This document shows, one piece after another, positions 17,164 through 23,849 of a DNA stretch of 40,828 bases. The stretch's first letter is position 1; every line of letters starts with the position of its first letter. The position numbers and the translations under genes are program-made. Source of the stretch: Candidatus Acetothermia bacterium (GTDB lineage: Bacteria; Bipolaricaulota; Bipolaricaulia; UBA7950). The notes under the pieces are model-generated. The model had not been told where the DNA came from. It ran no database searches and saw only the letters and a program-made list of their open reading frames with translations. Location: positions 1 through 40,828 of the forward strand of contig JAJHSB010000077.1 of the NCBI GenBank assembly GCA_022684035.1, in the 5' to 3' direction.

Positions 17164-17607
17164 ATGCTCTCATCACAGAGAGTGATTACAGTAGTGACGG
17201 AGAGGGCGCCGCAGTTCATCGATATCACATCGCAAATAGAGAAGGTATTGGAAGCTACAGGAATCGAACAAGGAATCACTGTTGTCTTCTCCCATCACAC
17301 AACGGCTGCCATACGGATCAATGAAAAAGAACCTCTCCTCCTGCACGATATGGAACGATTTCTGGAACAGATCGCACCGCCGCAAGTTGACTACAAACAT
17401 AATGATTTTACGGTCCGCATTGCTAATATGGGTGAAGACGAGTGTCCAAATGGCCATTCTCATTGTCAGCATCTCTGTCTCGGAACGAGCGAAACGATCC
17501 CTGTCAATCAAGGAAAGCTCATATTGGGGAAATGGCAGCGTATTTTCCTCGTGGAGTTAGATCGCCCGCGCGAACGAGAGATTACGGTACAGATCATCGG
17601 ATACTGA
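17164..17607 (+). CDS. yjbQ: YjbQ/UPF0047 family protein
   Basis: The protein shows the family pattern FSHHTTAAIRINE, LLHDMERFLEQ, DECPNGHSHCQHLCLGTSETIPV and LGKWQRIFLVELDRPRERE. YjbQ proteins have weak thiamine-phosphate-synthase activity in genetic tests, and several conserved His residues suggest a metal or phosphate site; the true role is unclear. Start choice: the ATG at 17164 has GAGGGAG five bases upstream and gives 147 aa, close to the usual 130-140; an ATG at 17128 after AAGGAGG (14 bases away) would add 12 residues. It follows ispH by about 85 bases. Confidence 0.88.
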   Translation: MLSSQRVITVVTERAPQFIDITSQIEKVLEATGIEQGITVVFSHHTTAAIRINEKEPLLLHDMERFLEQIAPPQVDYKHNDFTVRIANMGEDECPNGHSHCQHLCLGTSETIPVNQGKLILGKWQRIFLVELDRPREREITVQIIGY

Positions 17608-17709
17608 ATAATTGAGAAAGTTCACAGTGCGAGGTACCAGGGCTTCAGATACGCTCCGAGCGCTAGTCACCATGCTTAAGGGATATAAGTCAAAGGTTGT
17701 GAGGTAATC

Positions 17710-17925
17710 ATGGAGATTAAAGACCGTCCCAACCATAGAATCTATATTCAAGTGCTGCGCAAAATGTCGCCTGAAAAAAGGTTGCTTAAAGCATTTGAGT
17801 TGTCTGAATTTGTCAATCAGCTTTTCGTTCATGGATTACATAAGAAGTTTCCGAATCTTTCAGATGAAGAGTTCAAGAAAATACTTTTGGCGCGTCGCGA
17901 TAAATGTCACAACAGGAATTATTAA
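17710..17925 (+). CDS. Small protein paired with nucleotidyltransferase (antitoxin candidate)
   Basis: A 71-aa, mostly charged helical protein with the core MSPEKRLLKAFELSEFVNQL, then HKKFPNLSDEEFKKIL. I recognise the pattern (a short 'xxRL..afELsef......hP.lseeEl...l' protein) as one often found just before small nucleotidyltransferase genes, but no function is established. GAGGT precedes the ATG. It overlaps the next gene by 22 bases, a strong sign of co-translation. A toxin-antitoxin pairing is inference from this layout. Confidence 0.7.
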   Translation: MEIKDRPNHRIYIQVLRKMSPEKRLLKAFELSEFVNQLFVHGLHKKFPNLSDEEFKKILLARRDKCHNRNY

Positions 17926-18470
17926 AGAAGGTTATTCAAGTACTTGATCGAGCTGAAATCCAATATATGTTAACAGGTTCTGTCGTTTCAAGCTTACAAG
18001 GTGAACCGAGGTCCACCCATGATATAGATATAGTCGTTGCTATTCAAAACTCGAGGATTCATGAATTACTCGTAGGTTTTCCGCCACCTGATTTTTATTT
18101 AGATAAGAATAGCATACTTGATGCGATTAACCGGCAAAGAATGTTCAATCTAATTGACTTAAAAGGAGGAGGTAAAGTTGACTTTTGGATATTGACCGAC
18201 GAACCATTTGACCAGTCACGTTTTTCACGTAGGTATAGTGAAGAATTTATGGGCGTAAAAATGCAAGTTTCAAGTCCAGAGGATACAATCTTAGCTAAAT
18301 TGAGATGGGCGAAACTTTCGGGTGGAAGTGAAAAACAATCTACCGATGCCCTGCGAATTTATGAGGTACAGTATGGGCAATTAGACATAGATTATCTGAA
18401 AGCTTGGGCAAAGAAATTAGGCGTTGAATCATTGTGGAAATGGCTAACGGATGTGGCGGAAATAGTATAA
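17904..18470 (+). CDS. Nucleotidyltransferase-fold protein (toxin candidate)
   Basis: A 188-aa protein of the polymerase-beta nucleotidyltransferase superfamily. GS at residues 25-26 (LTGSVVSSLQGEPRSTHDID) is followed by the Asp pair Asp40/Asp42 and a likely third carboxylate in GGKVDFWIL. Hence the metal-binding triad looks intact. The C-terminal half (SSPEDTILAKLRWAKLSGGSEKQ, then DIDYLKAWAKKLG) matches AbiEii-like/DUF6036-type proteins, in which a Lys-rich helix closes the active site. Relatives such as MenA/AbiEii toxins transfer nucleotides to tRNA. The small upstream partner fits a two-gene toxin-antitoxin or defence unit. The pair lies between two housekeeping operons. Confidence 0.75.
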   Translation: MSQQELLKKVIQVLDRAEIQYMLTGSVVSSLQGEPRSTHDIDIVVAIQNSRIHELLVGFPPPDFYLDKNSILDAINRQRMFNLIDLKGGGKVDFWILTDEPFDQSRFSRRYSEEFMGVKMQVSSPEDTILAKLRWAKLSGGSEKQSTDALRIYEVQYGQLDIDYLKAWAKKLGVESLWKWLTDVAEIV

Positions 18471-18692
18471 TTGACACGCAACAGCTATCAGCATGTTTAT
18501 AACGCTTAGTTAAATTACTTCGGGGCTGCGTAAAGACGCAGATTGTTATATGCAGTTCATAGAGTTCGTTGGGAGATCCGTAATCCCTGTTGTTAATTCC
18601 TAATCCTTCTGTCATTGCATCCCTTGCAATGACAGACAGAGATCCATCAGGCACTACCTAACCTGAGAATCGTAAGTTACAGGAGTATTATT
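18471..18692. other. Intergenic region with two hairpins
   Basis: No gene is visible. CTGCGT-AAAG-ACGCAG at 18526-18541 forms a 6-bp hairpin. A longer one at 18608-18636 is listed separately. AGGAG at 18681-18685 is the ribosome site of the lipoyl-domain gene. Confidence 0.55.
18608..18636. repeat. REP-like 12-bp hairpin
   Basis: TCTGTCATTGCA and TGCAATGACAGA pair perfectly over a 5-base loop. The TGTCATTGC(A/G) arm is the same as in the repeats near 22120 and 40391-40445, so it belongs to a 'TCATTGCGA' family scattered through the window. There is no T-run on either side, so terminator function is not supported. Confidence 0.75.
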
Positions 18693-18953
18693 GTGGATAA
18701 TAATATCAACACAAAGAGCGAATTAGTCCTTCCGGATCTGGGGGATGTCAAGCGGATACAGGTCATTGAATGGTTGAAGCAGCCAGGCGAGATAGTCGCC
18801 ACTGGCGAGGCAGTGGTCGAAGTGGAGACAGAGAAGACGACCTTTGTTATTGAGGCAGAGCAAGGAGGAGAATTAACCCAGATCCTCGTTCCCGCAGGAA
18901 GCATGGTAAAGAGTGGTGATGTACTTGCAAAAATCACACTCACAACCTCGTAA
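18693..18953 (+). CDS. Stand-alone lipoyl (E2-type) carrier domain protein
   Basis: The 86-aa protein is a single biotinyl/lipoyl domain and nothing else. The lipoylated residue is Lys48 in EVETEKTTFVIEA, with the typical glycine turn GELTQILVPAGSMVKSGDVLAKI downstream. ETEK and the overall pattern fit the lipoyl domain of 2-oxo acid dehydrogenase E2 subunits rather than glycine cleavage H protein (which is about 125 aa). No E1, E2 catalytic or E3 gene is in the window. The GTG start has AGGAG 7 bases upstream. lipB begins inside its last 35 bases, so it heads a lipoylation operon. Whether it works with an E2 elsewhere or as a free carrier is unknown. Confidence 0.88.
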   Translation: MDNNINTKSELVLPDLGDVKRIQVIEWLKQPGEIVATGEAVVEVETEKTTFVIEAEQGGELTQILVPAGSMVKSGDVLAKITLTTS

Positions 18954-19626
18954 AGTAATTCATCTGGCACTTGGCCGGGTTGATTATCACTCTGTGTATG
19001 AGTTGCAACGACGGCTTCATCACCAGCGGGTAGCAGGAGAGATAGAAGATCTTGTCATCTCAGTGGAGCATAATCCGGTCTTTACTATCGGCCGTTTAGG
19101 GTCGCGAAGCAGCATCTTAGCGACGGAAGATGAGCTCGCTTGCGCTGGGATACCTATTTATCACATCGATCGGGGTGGGGATGCCACCTACCACGGTCCG
19201 GGGCAACTCGTTATCTATCCGATCTTCGATCTGCGCAATTACGGCCGGGACATCAGAGAGTACATCAGAAATCTCGAAGAGGTAGTAGTTCGCTATCTCA
19301 CAAAGATAGGGATCGATGCTGAGCAACGGAACGGATTGCCGGGAATATGGGTCGGCAAGCGGAAGATCGGATCGATCGGAGTATCAATTCGCAATTGGGT
19401 GACAATGCATGGGTTGGCACTCAATGTCGCAGTCGATAAAAACCATTGGCGAATGATACACCCATGCGGAATGGATATTGAAATGACATCGATTGCTGAT
19501 CTTATATCTCAAGCGCCGATATTGGCCGATGTTCAACAGGGGATACTCAACGAGTTGGCAGTGATTTTCTCTTTGCAGTTGATCTGTGAAAAAACAGCAC
19601 GGCCTCTCTTTAACAATAAAGGATAG
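18919..19626 (+). CDS. lipB: Octanoyl-[acyl carrier protein]:protein octanoyltransferase LipB
   Basis: Transfers octanoate from ACP to lipoyl domains, the first step of lipoate synthesis. The signature RGGDATYHGPGQLVIYPI is complete. The catalytic pair is the Lys of RKIGSIG and the Cys of HPCGMD. Length (235 aa) is normal. I start at ATG 18919; GTG codons at 18913 and 18916 are possible. The start lies within the upstream lipoyl-domain gene and no separate ribosome site is obvious, which suggests coupled translation. Confidence 0.95.
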   Translation: MYLQKSHSQPRKVIHLALGRVDYHSVYELQRRLHHQRVAGEIEDLVISVEHNPVFTIGRLGSRSSILATEDELACAGIPIYHIDRGGDATYHGPGQLVIYPIFDLRNYGRDIREYIRNLEEVVVRYLTKIGIDAEQRNGLPGIWVGKRKIGSIGVSIRNWVTMHGLALNVAVDKNHWRMIHPCGMDIEMTSIADLISQAPILADVQQGILNELAVIFSLQLICEKTARPLFNNKG

Positions 19627-19630
19627 TCTG

Positions 19631-20479
19631 ATGGAGAGAGAGAGAGTAAAAGTACACGTGCCGGCAAAAGCGCACACCGGCCAAAAGATGCGTTCCATCC
19701 TTAAGGATTATCGCGTAAGGACAGTCTGTCAGGAAGCAGTCTGTCCTAATATTGCTGAATGTTGGGGAGCAATGAGAGCCACGTTTATGCTCCTCGGTGA
19801 TCTCTGCACGCGGTCGTGCCGGTTCTGCGCCGTGAAAAGCGGTAAGAGAGGACGGAAACTCGATCCTAATGAACCGCGCAAGATTGCTGCCCTCGTGCAG
19901 GATCTTGGTCTCTCATACGTTCTTTTGACATCGGTCGATCGCGATGATCTTACTGATGGAGGAGCAGCACACTTTGCTGCTACTGTACGGGAGATCAAGG
20001 AATCTCTACCGAATGTGAGGGTTGAGGTACTTGTCCCTGATTTTTCTGGCAAGGAGGAATCTCTCCGTGTAATTGCCGCTTCTGCTGTTGATGTGATCGG
20101 TCATAATGTGGAGACTGTACGCCGACTAACGCCACTAGTACGGCCGCGATGCGCTGATTATGATCGTTCGCTCTCTGTCTTATCTCGCTTTCATTCTCTT
20201 GCTCCGGCAACGCTGATAAAATCTTCTCTTATCCTCGGATTAGGTGAAGAGCAATCTGAGATTGTGAGCACACTGCATGACCTGCGTGATACCGGAGTAG
20301 ATATTGTGACCTTAGGCCAGTACCTACAACCGACAGCAAAACAAATCCCTGTTACTCGTTATCTTTCTTCAGCCGAGTTTATAGAATTAGAGAGGATAGC
20401 ACGCGCAATCGGCTTTCGCAGCGTAGCTGCCGGTCCATTGGTGCGCAGTTCTTATCATGCTTGCGAGTTGGTAGAGTAG
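19631..20479 (+). CDS. lipA: Lipoyl synthase LipA
   Basis: Radical-SAM enzyme that inserts two sulfurs into the octanoyl group on a lipoyl domain. The auxiliary (sacrificed) cluster is bound by Cys33, Cys38 and Cys44 (CQEAVCPNIAEC). The radical-SAM cluster is bound by Cys59, Cys63 and Cys66 (CTRSCRFC). The auxiliary cluster's Ser ligand is in the closing RSSYHA. Length 282 aa is standard. The ATG at 19631 is preceded by AAGGA at 8 bases; the frame is open further upstream into lipB but that part does not look like LipA. Only 4 bases separate it from lipB. Confidence 0.97.
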   Translation: MERERVKVHVPAKAHTGQKMRSILKDYRVRTVCQEAVCPNIAECWGAMRATFMLLGDLCTRSCRFCAVKSGKRGRKLDPNEPRKIAALVQDLGLSYVLLTSVDRDDLTDGGAAHFAATVREIKESLPNVRVEVLVPDFSGKEESLRVIAASAVDVIGHNVETVRRLTPLVRPRCADYDRSLSVLSRFHSLAPATLIKSSLILGLGEEQSEIVSTLHDLRDTGVDIVTLGQYLQPTAKQIPVTRYLSSAEFIELERIARAIGFRSVAAGPLVRSSYHACELVE

Positions 20480-20481
20480 CG

Positions 20482-21225
20482 ATGCTCCGTATACTCAGTG
20501 ATCTCAAACCACACTGCCCATTATGGAACTTATCAGTGGAAGAGGCGATCTTCACCGGTCTGTCGGCGCAGCTATCTCCCGAGACATTACGAATATGGTG
20601 TAATGATCGCGCAGTGGTAATCGGAAGATCGCAATCAGCACAGAGAGAGGTGTCGCTCGAGCGAGCAATGATGCTCAAAATTCCGATCGTGCGGCGAATC
20701 AGCGGTGGGGGAGCAGTGTACCACTACCCCGGTAATCTCAATTACTCGCTCTTTTTAAAGAGAAGAATGAGCTTGATGGCAGTCAGCGATGGATTCTTAT
20801 TCCTTGGCCAAGCTGTCATTGCGGCAATGAAGCGGCTCGATATCGAGCTGCAGCTGAAAGAAAACAGCCTCTTTGTCGCAGGGAAAAAAATCGCTGGATT
20901 GGCACAGGCCAGACGCAAAGAAGCGCTTCTCATCCATGGTACGCTACTGATACGACCGGATAAGATCGACATGAAGCACCTGTTATTGGCAATGGGGAAT
21001 AATTATCTTCCATCCCGTGTTCCTTCCCATCCTGCTCTGGTTACCTCGTTGATGACGGAGATCACCCCCCTGCCACCGGTTGATTCCATTGCCGAGTTGC
21101 TATGCGAGGAGATTTGCCAACAAATCGGAGTGGCAGCGCAGCATGCACCGCTCTCTGATGGGGAGCTTGCTCGTGCCGAACAATTATTGCGTACTAAATA
21201 TGGAAGTGCAACATGGAACCTGTAA
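20482..21225 (+). CDS. lplA: Lipoate-protein ligase A family protein
   Basis: The protein has the ligase/transferase fold with RRISGGGAVYHYPGNLNYS (lipoyl-AMP binding) and the catalytic Lys region NSLFVAGKKIAGLAQ. It either activates free lipoate with ATP and loads it on carrier domains (LplA) or shuttles octanoyl/lipoyl groups (LipM/LipL type); the 247-aa length without a clear accessory domain leaves both open. The ATG at 20482 is 2 bases after the lipA stop; a TTG at 20461 overlapping lipA is possible. With LipB upstream, the operon carries both the synthesis and the scavenging or transfer branch. Confidence 0.88.
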   Translation: MLRILSDLKPHCPLWNLSVEEAIFTGLSAQLSPETLRIWCNDRAVVIGRSQSAQREVSLERAMMLKIPIVRRISGGGAVYHYPGNLNYSLFLKRRMSLMAVSDGFLFLGQAVIAAMKRLDIELQLKENSLFVAGKKIAGLAQARRKEALLIHGTLLIRPDKIDMKHLLLAMGNNYLPSRVPSHPALVTSLMTEITPLPPVDSIAELLCEEICQQIGVAAQHAPLSDGELARAEQLLRTKYGSATWNL

Positions 21226-21758
21226 CATCAACCGAGAGGTGGATCATCGCCCGTCAAATAGGCCGGGAACCGCGCCATCTATTTGCAATTGCGCTGCGGT
21301 GTTCACACGGCTATCCGCAAGTGACGATTAATTATCCTTTGCGAATCGAGAAGGGAACTCTTATTCCCTTTCCCACCTTATTTTGGCTCACTTGTCCTTA
21401 CCTGCGGTTATCTATCGGCCGACTGGAAGCGGCAGGGCTGATCAGAGAAGCAGAGCAGATGCTACGTGCTACACCCCGCACCATGGAGACCTATCACGCT
21501 GATCATAAAAAGTACATCGCGGAGCGCTGGCAGCTGATAAATGAATCAGACAAAGAACAATTGGTCGCGCAAGGAATGATAAAGAATATGCTGGAACGTG
21601 GCATTGGGGGGCTCACTAATCATCGCAAAATCAAATGTCTTCATCTTCACTATGCACATTATTTAGCGCGGGGAAATATCGTGGGCGAGTTTGTTGACCA
21701 CCTGCTTGCAGAACGCGAATGCCGCGCCTGTCTGTGTGGGGAAAAGAGTAGGGAATAA
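21213..21758 (+). CDS. DUF501 family protein
   Basis: The 181-aa protein matches DUF501: early LRCSHGYPQVTINYPL, then FPTLFWLTCPYLRLSIGRLEAAGLI and a late HRKIKCLHLHYAHYLARG with a Cys/His-rich tail (CRACLC). The conserved Cys-Pro and the CLHLHYAH segment suggest a metal site, but no activity is known to me. It overlaps lplA by 13 bases, so it belongs to the lipoate operon. In other bacteria DUF501 genes are usually met elsewhere (for example near exopolyphosphatase), so this context is unusual. Confidence 0.8.
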   Translation: MEPVTSTERWIIARQIGREPRHLFAIALRCSHGYPQVTINYPLRIEKGTLIPFPTLFWLTCPYLRLSIGRLEAAGLIREAEQMLRATPRTMETYHADHKKYIAERWQLINESDKEQLVAQGMIKNMLERGIGGLTNHRKIKCLHLHYAHYLARGNIVGEFVDHLLAERECRACLCGEKSRE

Positions 21759-21775
21759 GGATTAGGAATTAGATA

Positions 21776-21860
21776 CTAAAATCTGAAGTCTTGCGCAAAC
21801 TTGTCCTCGCGAAGGCGGGGAATGGAAAGGAATTGAAATCACAAATTCCAAGCACCAATA
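21776..21860 (+). repeat. Dispersed repeat A, left copy, with REP-like insertion
   Basis: The first block, 21776-21799, matches the inverse of 24864-24887 at 23 of 24 bases. The second block, 21833-21860, is an exact 28-base inverse of 24825-24852. The spacer is 33 bases here but 11 on the right. The extra 22 bases resemble a worn copy of the GIY-YIG-flanking palindrome (they contain CGCGAAGGCGGGGA). Confidence 0.9.
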
Positions 21861-21903
21861 TCCAAATAAATCAGAAGACAGAAGCCAGAATTCAGGAGTC
21901 AGA

Positions 21904-21999
21904 ATGAAAAGGGAACCAGCCAAGCATTTTCAAGACTTGATTGTTTGGCAAAAGGCTCATCAATTCGTTTTATCCTCTATTCTGGCTTCTGGCTTCTGA
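21904..21999 (+). pseudogene. Truncated four-helix-bundle (23S rRNA IVP-like) gene
   Basis: The 31-codon frame begins MKREPAKHFQDLIVWQKAHQ, which matches the N-terminus of the small four-helix-bundle proteins named after 23S rRNA intervening sequences (typical start 'f.dLiVWQKAh.lv..vY'). After FVL the match stops and the frame runs into repeat sequence (SSILASGF, stop). Intact family members are about 115-125 aa. Inverted 'cagaagccagaa' tracts flank the remnant on both sides, as if it were an internally deleted copy of an element carrying this gene. Confidence 0.75.
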
Positions 22000-22025
22000 C
22001 TTCTAACTCCTGAGTAGTCACGCTC

Positions 22026-22080
22026 ATTGTTTGGAAATTGAGATTTGGTCATTGGGATTTCCGGCTTGTCCGAGTTAGGA
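22026..22080 (+). repeat. Dispersed repeat B, copy 2
   Basis: This is nearly identical to positions 15-69 of the window (same strand), and is the inner left arm facing the inverted copy at about 24650-24730. Confidence 0.88.
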
Positions 22081-22245
22081 ATTAGGAATTAGGGAATGAG
22101 ATTGCTTTGCAGACTCGCAATGACAGAAGGGGGGTAACGTGTTAAGTTTCACCAGTTAGTGGTACAGAAGTACCTGTTAACTAACGAGACGTTCCAGCAT
22201 ATAATCTTAGCTTTCTTCTTGATAAATCATGTTTATCCGGAGCAG

Positions 22246-23181
22246 CTAACCGGATTCAAGCATCCGGTCCACAGCGGCTTTGGCGCGAAGACGAATCTCC
22301 TTGGGAACCTTCACTTCGGGTGCCATCTCCTCGAGGGACCAGAGAATCTTCTCCAGGGTAATTAGCTTCATGTTGGGACAGACAGCCTGTTCCGAGATAG
22401 GGATGAACCGCTTACCCGGATTTTCTTTCTGCAACCGGTGTATTATCCCTATTTCAGTTCCAACAATTAGCTCCTGAACATCATCCCTTCTGGCATAGCG
22501 GCAGATCCCGCTAGTGCTCATGACCTCATCAGCAAGCGCGATCACATCAGGCCGGCATTCCGGATGAACCGCGACTTTTGCTTGTGAATACTCTTTGCGT
22601 AGCTTGATTATGTTTCGAGGTAGAATTCTGACATGGGTCGGGCAATAACCCGGCCAAAGTATCATCTCCCTCCCCGCTCTGGTCATGATATAGTGCCCCA
22701 GGTACTGGTCAGGAACGAAGATGATCTCTCCGGCATCCCTCAGTCCCAACACGATCCTCACCGCGTTGGCCGAGGTGCAGCAAATATCACTCTCCGCCTT
22801 AACCGCCGCGGTGGAGTTAATATAACAGATAACCCTGGCATTAGGATACTTAGTCTTTTGCTGCCGCAGTTGGTCAGCAGTGATCATGTTGGCCATTGGA
22901 CAACCGGCATGGATATCCGGTAGTAAGACCCTCTTCTCCGGGCAAAGGATGGACGCTGTCTCGGCCATAAAATGGACTCCACAAAAGACGATCACCTCGG
23001 CCTCAGTTTTCGCTGCTTTCTGGCTAAGTTCCAGCGAATCCCCCACGAAATCGGCTATATCCTGAACTTCACCCAGTTGGTAATTGTGCGCCAGTATGAT
23101 GGCATTTCGCTTTTTTTTTAGTTCCGAAATCCTGTTGATCAATTGCAAATTCCTATTGTTCTCTAATCGGGTAGAAGCCAT
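22246..23181 (-). CDS. nadA: Quinolinate synthase NadA
   Basis: Fe-S enzyme that condenses iminoaspartate with dihydroxyacetone phosphate to quinolinate in de novo NAD synthesis. The triplicated fold and the three cluster cysteines are visible: VFCGVHFMAE (near 82), DICCTSANAV and SEQAVCPNMKLI (near 270). AHNYQ at the N-terminus and HPECRPDV bind substrate. Length is 311 aa, the normal short form. AGGAAAGG stands just before the ATG. nadB and nadC are not in the window. The gene runs against its neighbours and lies inside a large inverted-repeat bracket, directly downstream of a broken BrnT-like gene. Confidence 0.96.
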   Translation of the reverse strand: MASTRLENNRNLQLINRISELKKKRNAIILAHNYQLGEVQDIADFVGDSLELSQKAAKTEAEVIVFCGVHFMAETASILCPEKRVLLPDIHAGCPMANMITADQLRQQKTKYPNARVICYINSTAAVKAESDICCTSANAVRIVLGLRDAGEIIFVPDQYLGHYIMTRAGREMILWPGYCPTHVRILPRNIIKLRKEYSQAKVAVHPECRPDVIALADEVMSTSGICRYARRDDVQELIVGTEIGIIHRLQKENPGKRFIPISEQAVCPNMKLITLEKILWSLEEMAPEVKVPKEIRLRAKAAVDRMLESG

Positions 23182-23192
23182 TTAAACCTTTC

Positions 23193-23449
23193 CTAATGAG
23201 TTATTTTCCGTGCTGATATTGGCATAACCGCCTCAAATTTGCAAATGGAGAAGACTACTAAATATCGCCTGGCTGAGGTCTGGCTCAATACTGCATACAA
23301 ATTCTCGCCCTTAGCTATACCTTTCTCTACTCTCAGCACATCGGCTTCCCAAAGAGAAGACTCTTGACTTCTTCTTCAGGAGTAACTCCATCTTTATCCT
23401 TCACTTTCTCTGCAAACGGTATTTTCCAAATAACTCCTCTGAATCTCAA
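23193..23449 (-). pseudogene. Frameshifted BrnT-like toxin gene
   Basis: From a TTG at 23449 the minus strand reads RGVIWKIPFAEKVKDKDGVT then PEEEVKSLLFGKP. The frame then slips, and the next frame reads VLRVEKGIAKGENLYAVLSQ then TSARRYLVVFSICKF and MPISARKITH with a stop at 23193-23195. Joined by one inserted base, this gives a protein of about 85 aa with the BrnT/COG2929 layout (kHgv.peEvee..f..p, G.....GrYl.v.f, I.iiSAR.mt). BrnT is an RNase toxin of the RelE type, normally followed by brnA. No brnA remains: nadA starts 12 bases after the stop. The gene is dead unless the shift is a sequencing error. Confidence 0.65.
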
Positions 23450-23606
23450 GGTTTATTCTTCGGGGTTTAACTTTATTACTTTTACAATTTGGCTTTGTCC
23501 CAAGTTTGTATGATTTTAGCTCTTTGACCTATTGAATTAGTAATAACCGGCCTTAGGGGAGCATTGGTAAAACTACGGTACTGGGATGTAAGGAGTCCTT
23601 GCTTGA

Positions 23607-23784
23607 TCATACTTCTTCATCTTGTTGCCAATTCACCGGGACAATCTCCGAAAGATATGGAGCTAATCTCTTTTCACAGATAAAATCGCAAATGACCCAG
23701 ATCTTCCGCAGCGTGATAAAGACTGCTAGGATAGATTCTCCTTTCTGCTTTACCGAGTGTTGTACTGCTTTTTTGAACTGTTGA
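23607..23784 (-). pseudogene. Integrase/transposase N-terminal fragment
   Basis: The minus-strand frame ending at the stop 23607-23609 contains SVKQKGESILAVFITLRKIW then ICDFICEKRLAPYLSEIVPV. This resembles the segment between the helix-turn-helix and the catalytic core of IS481-like integrases (...aL..iW...d..CgkrLap.L.e.ip.l). After VPV the frame decays to a stop. A separate frame nearby reads KKYDQARTPY, like the C-terminal end of the same class. The piece stops where the csoR promoter begins. Confidence 0.55.
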
Positions 23785-23789
23785 AAAAC

Positions 23790-23831
23790 TTGTGAAAAAG
23801 ACTTGAAAAATTTATACTATATGGTAGTATA
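23790..23831 (+). promoter_or_regulatory. csoR promoter with overlapping operator
   Basis: TTGTGA (23790-23795) and TATACT (23813-23818) are spaced by 17 bases, a good sigma-70 promoter. The -10 box is the left half of a dyad, TATACTA-TATGG-TAGTATA (23813-23831), so a bound repressor would block it. Given the CsoR gene 19 bases downstream, autoregulation by copper is likely, although the site lacks the G-tract of many CsoR operators. Confidence 0.65.
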
Positions 23832-23849
23832 TAGGGAGAGAGTGAAGCA

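Larger units (their letters stand above)
21759..22245. other. Repeat-rich intergenic region, left flank of the nadA-csoR segment
   Basis: The region is built of repeats. Repeat A lies at 21776-21799 plus 21833-21860, split by a REP-like insertion. A pair of inverted 'CAGAAGCCAGAAT' tracts lies around the IVP fragment (21870-22020). Repeat B follows at 22026-22080. A 'TTAGGAATTAGGAATTAGGG' tract and a TCATTGCGA-type half palindrome (22100-22130) complete it. The only coding trace is the fragment at 21904-21999. Confidence 0.7.
23182..23849. other. Region of gene remnants between nadA and csoR
   Basis: No intact gene is present. Two minus-strand remnants (BrnT-like, 23193-23449; integrase-like, 23607-23784) fill much of it. 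The last 60 bases hold the csoR promoter and operator. A plus-strand open frame at 23599-23784 is only the complement of the integrase fragment. Confidence 0.7.

Noticed and set aside
18500-18560. Possible integron attC-like site (TATAACGC ... GATTGTTATATGC)
   Set aside because: Core RYYYAAC/GTTRRRY boxes do not pair properly and no integrase or cassette array is present.
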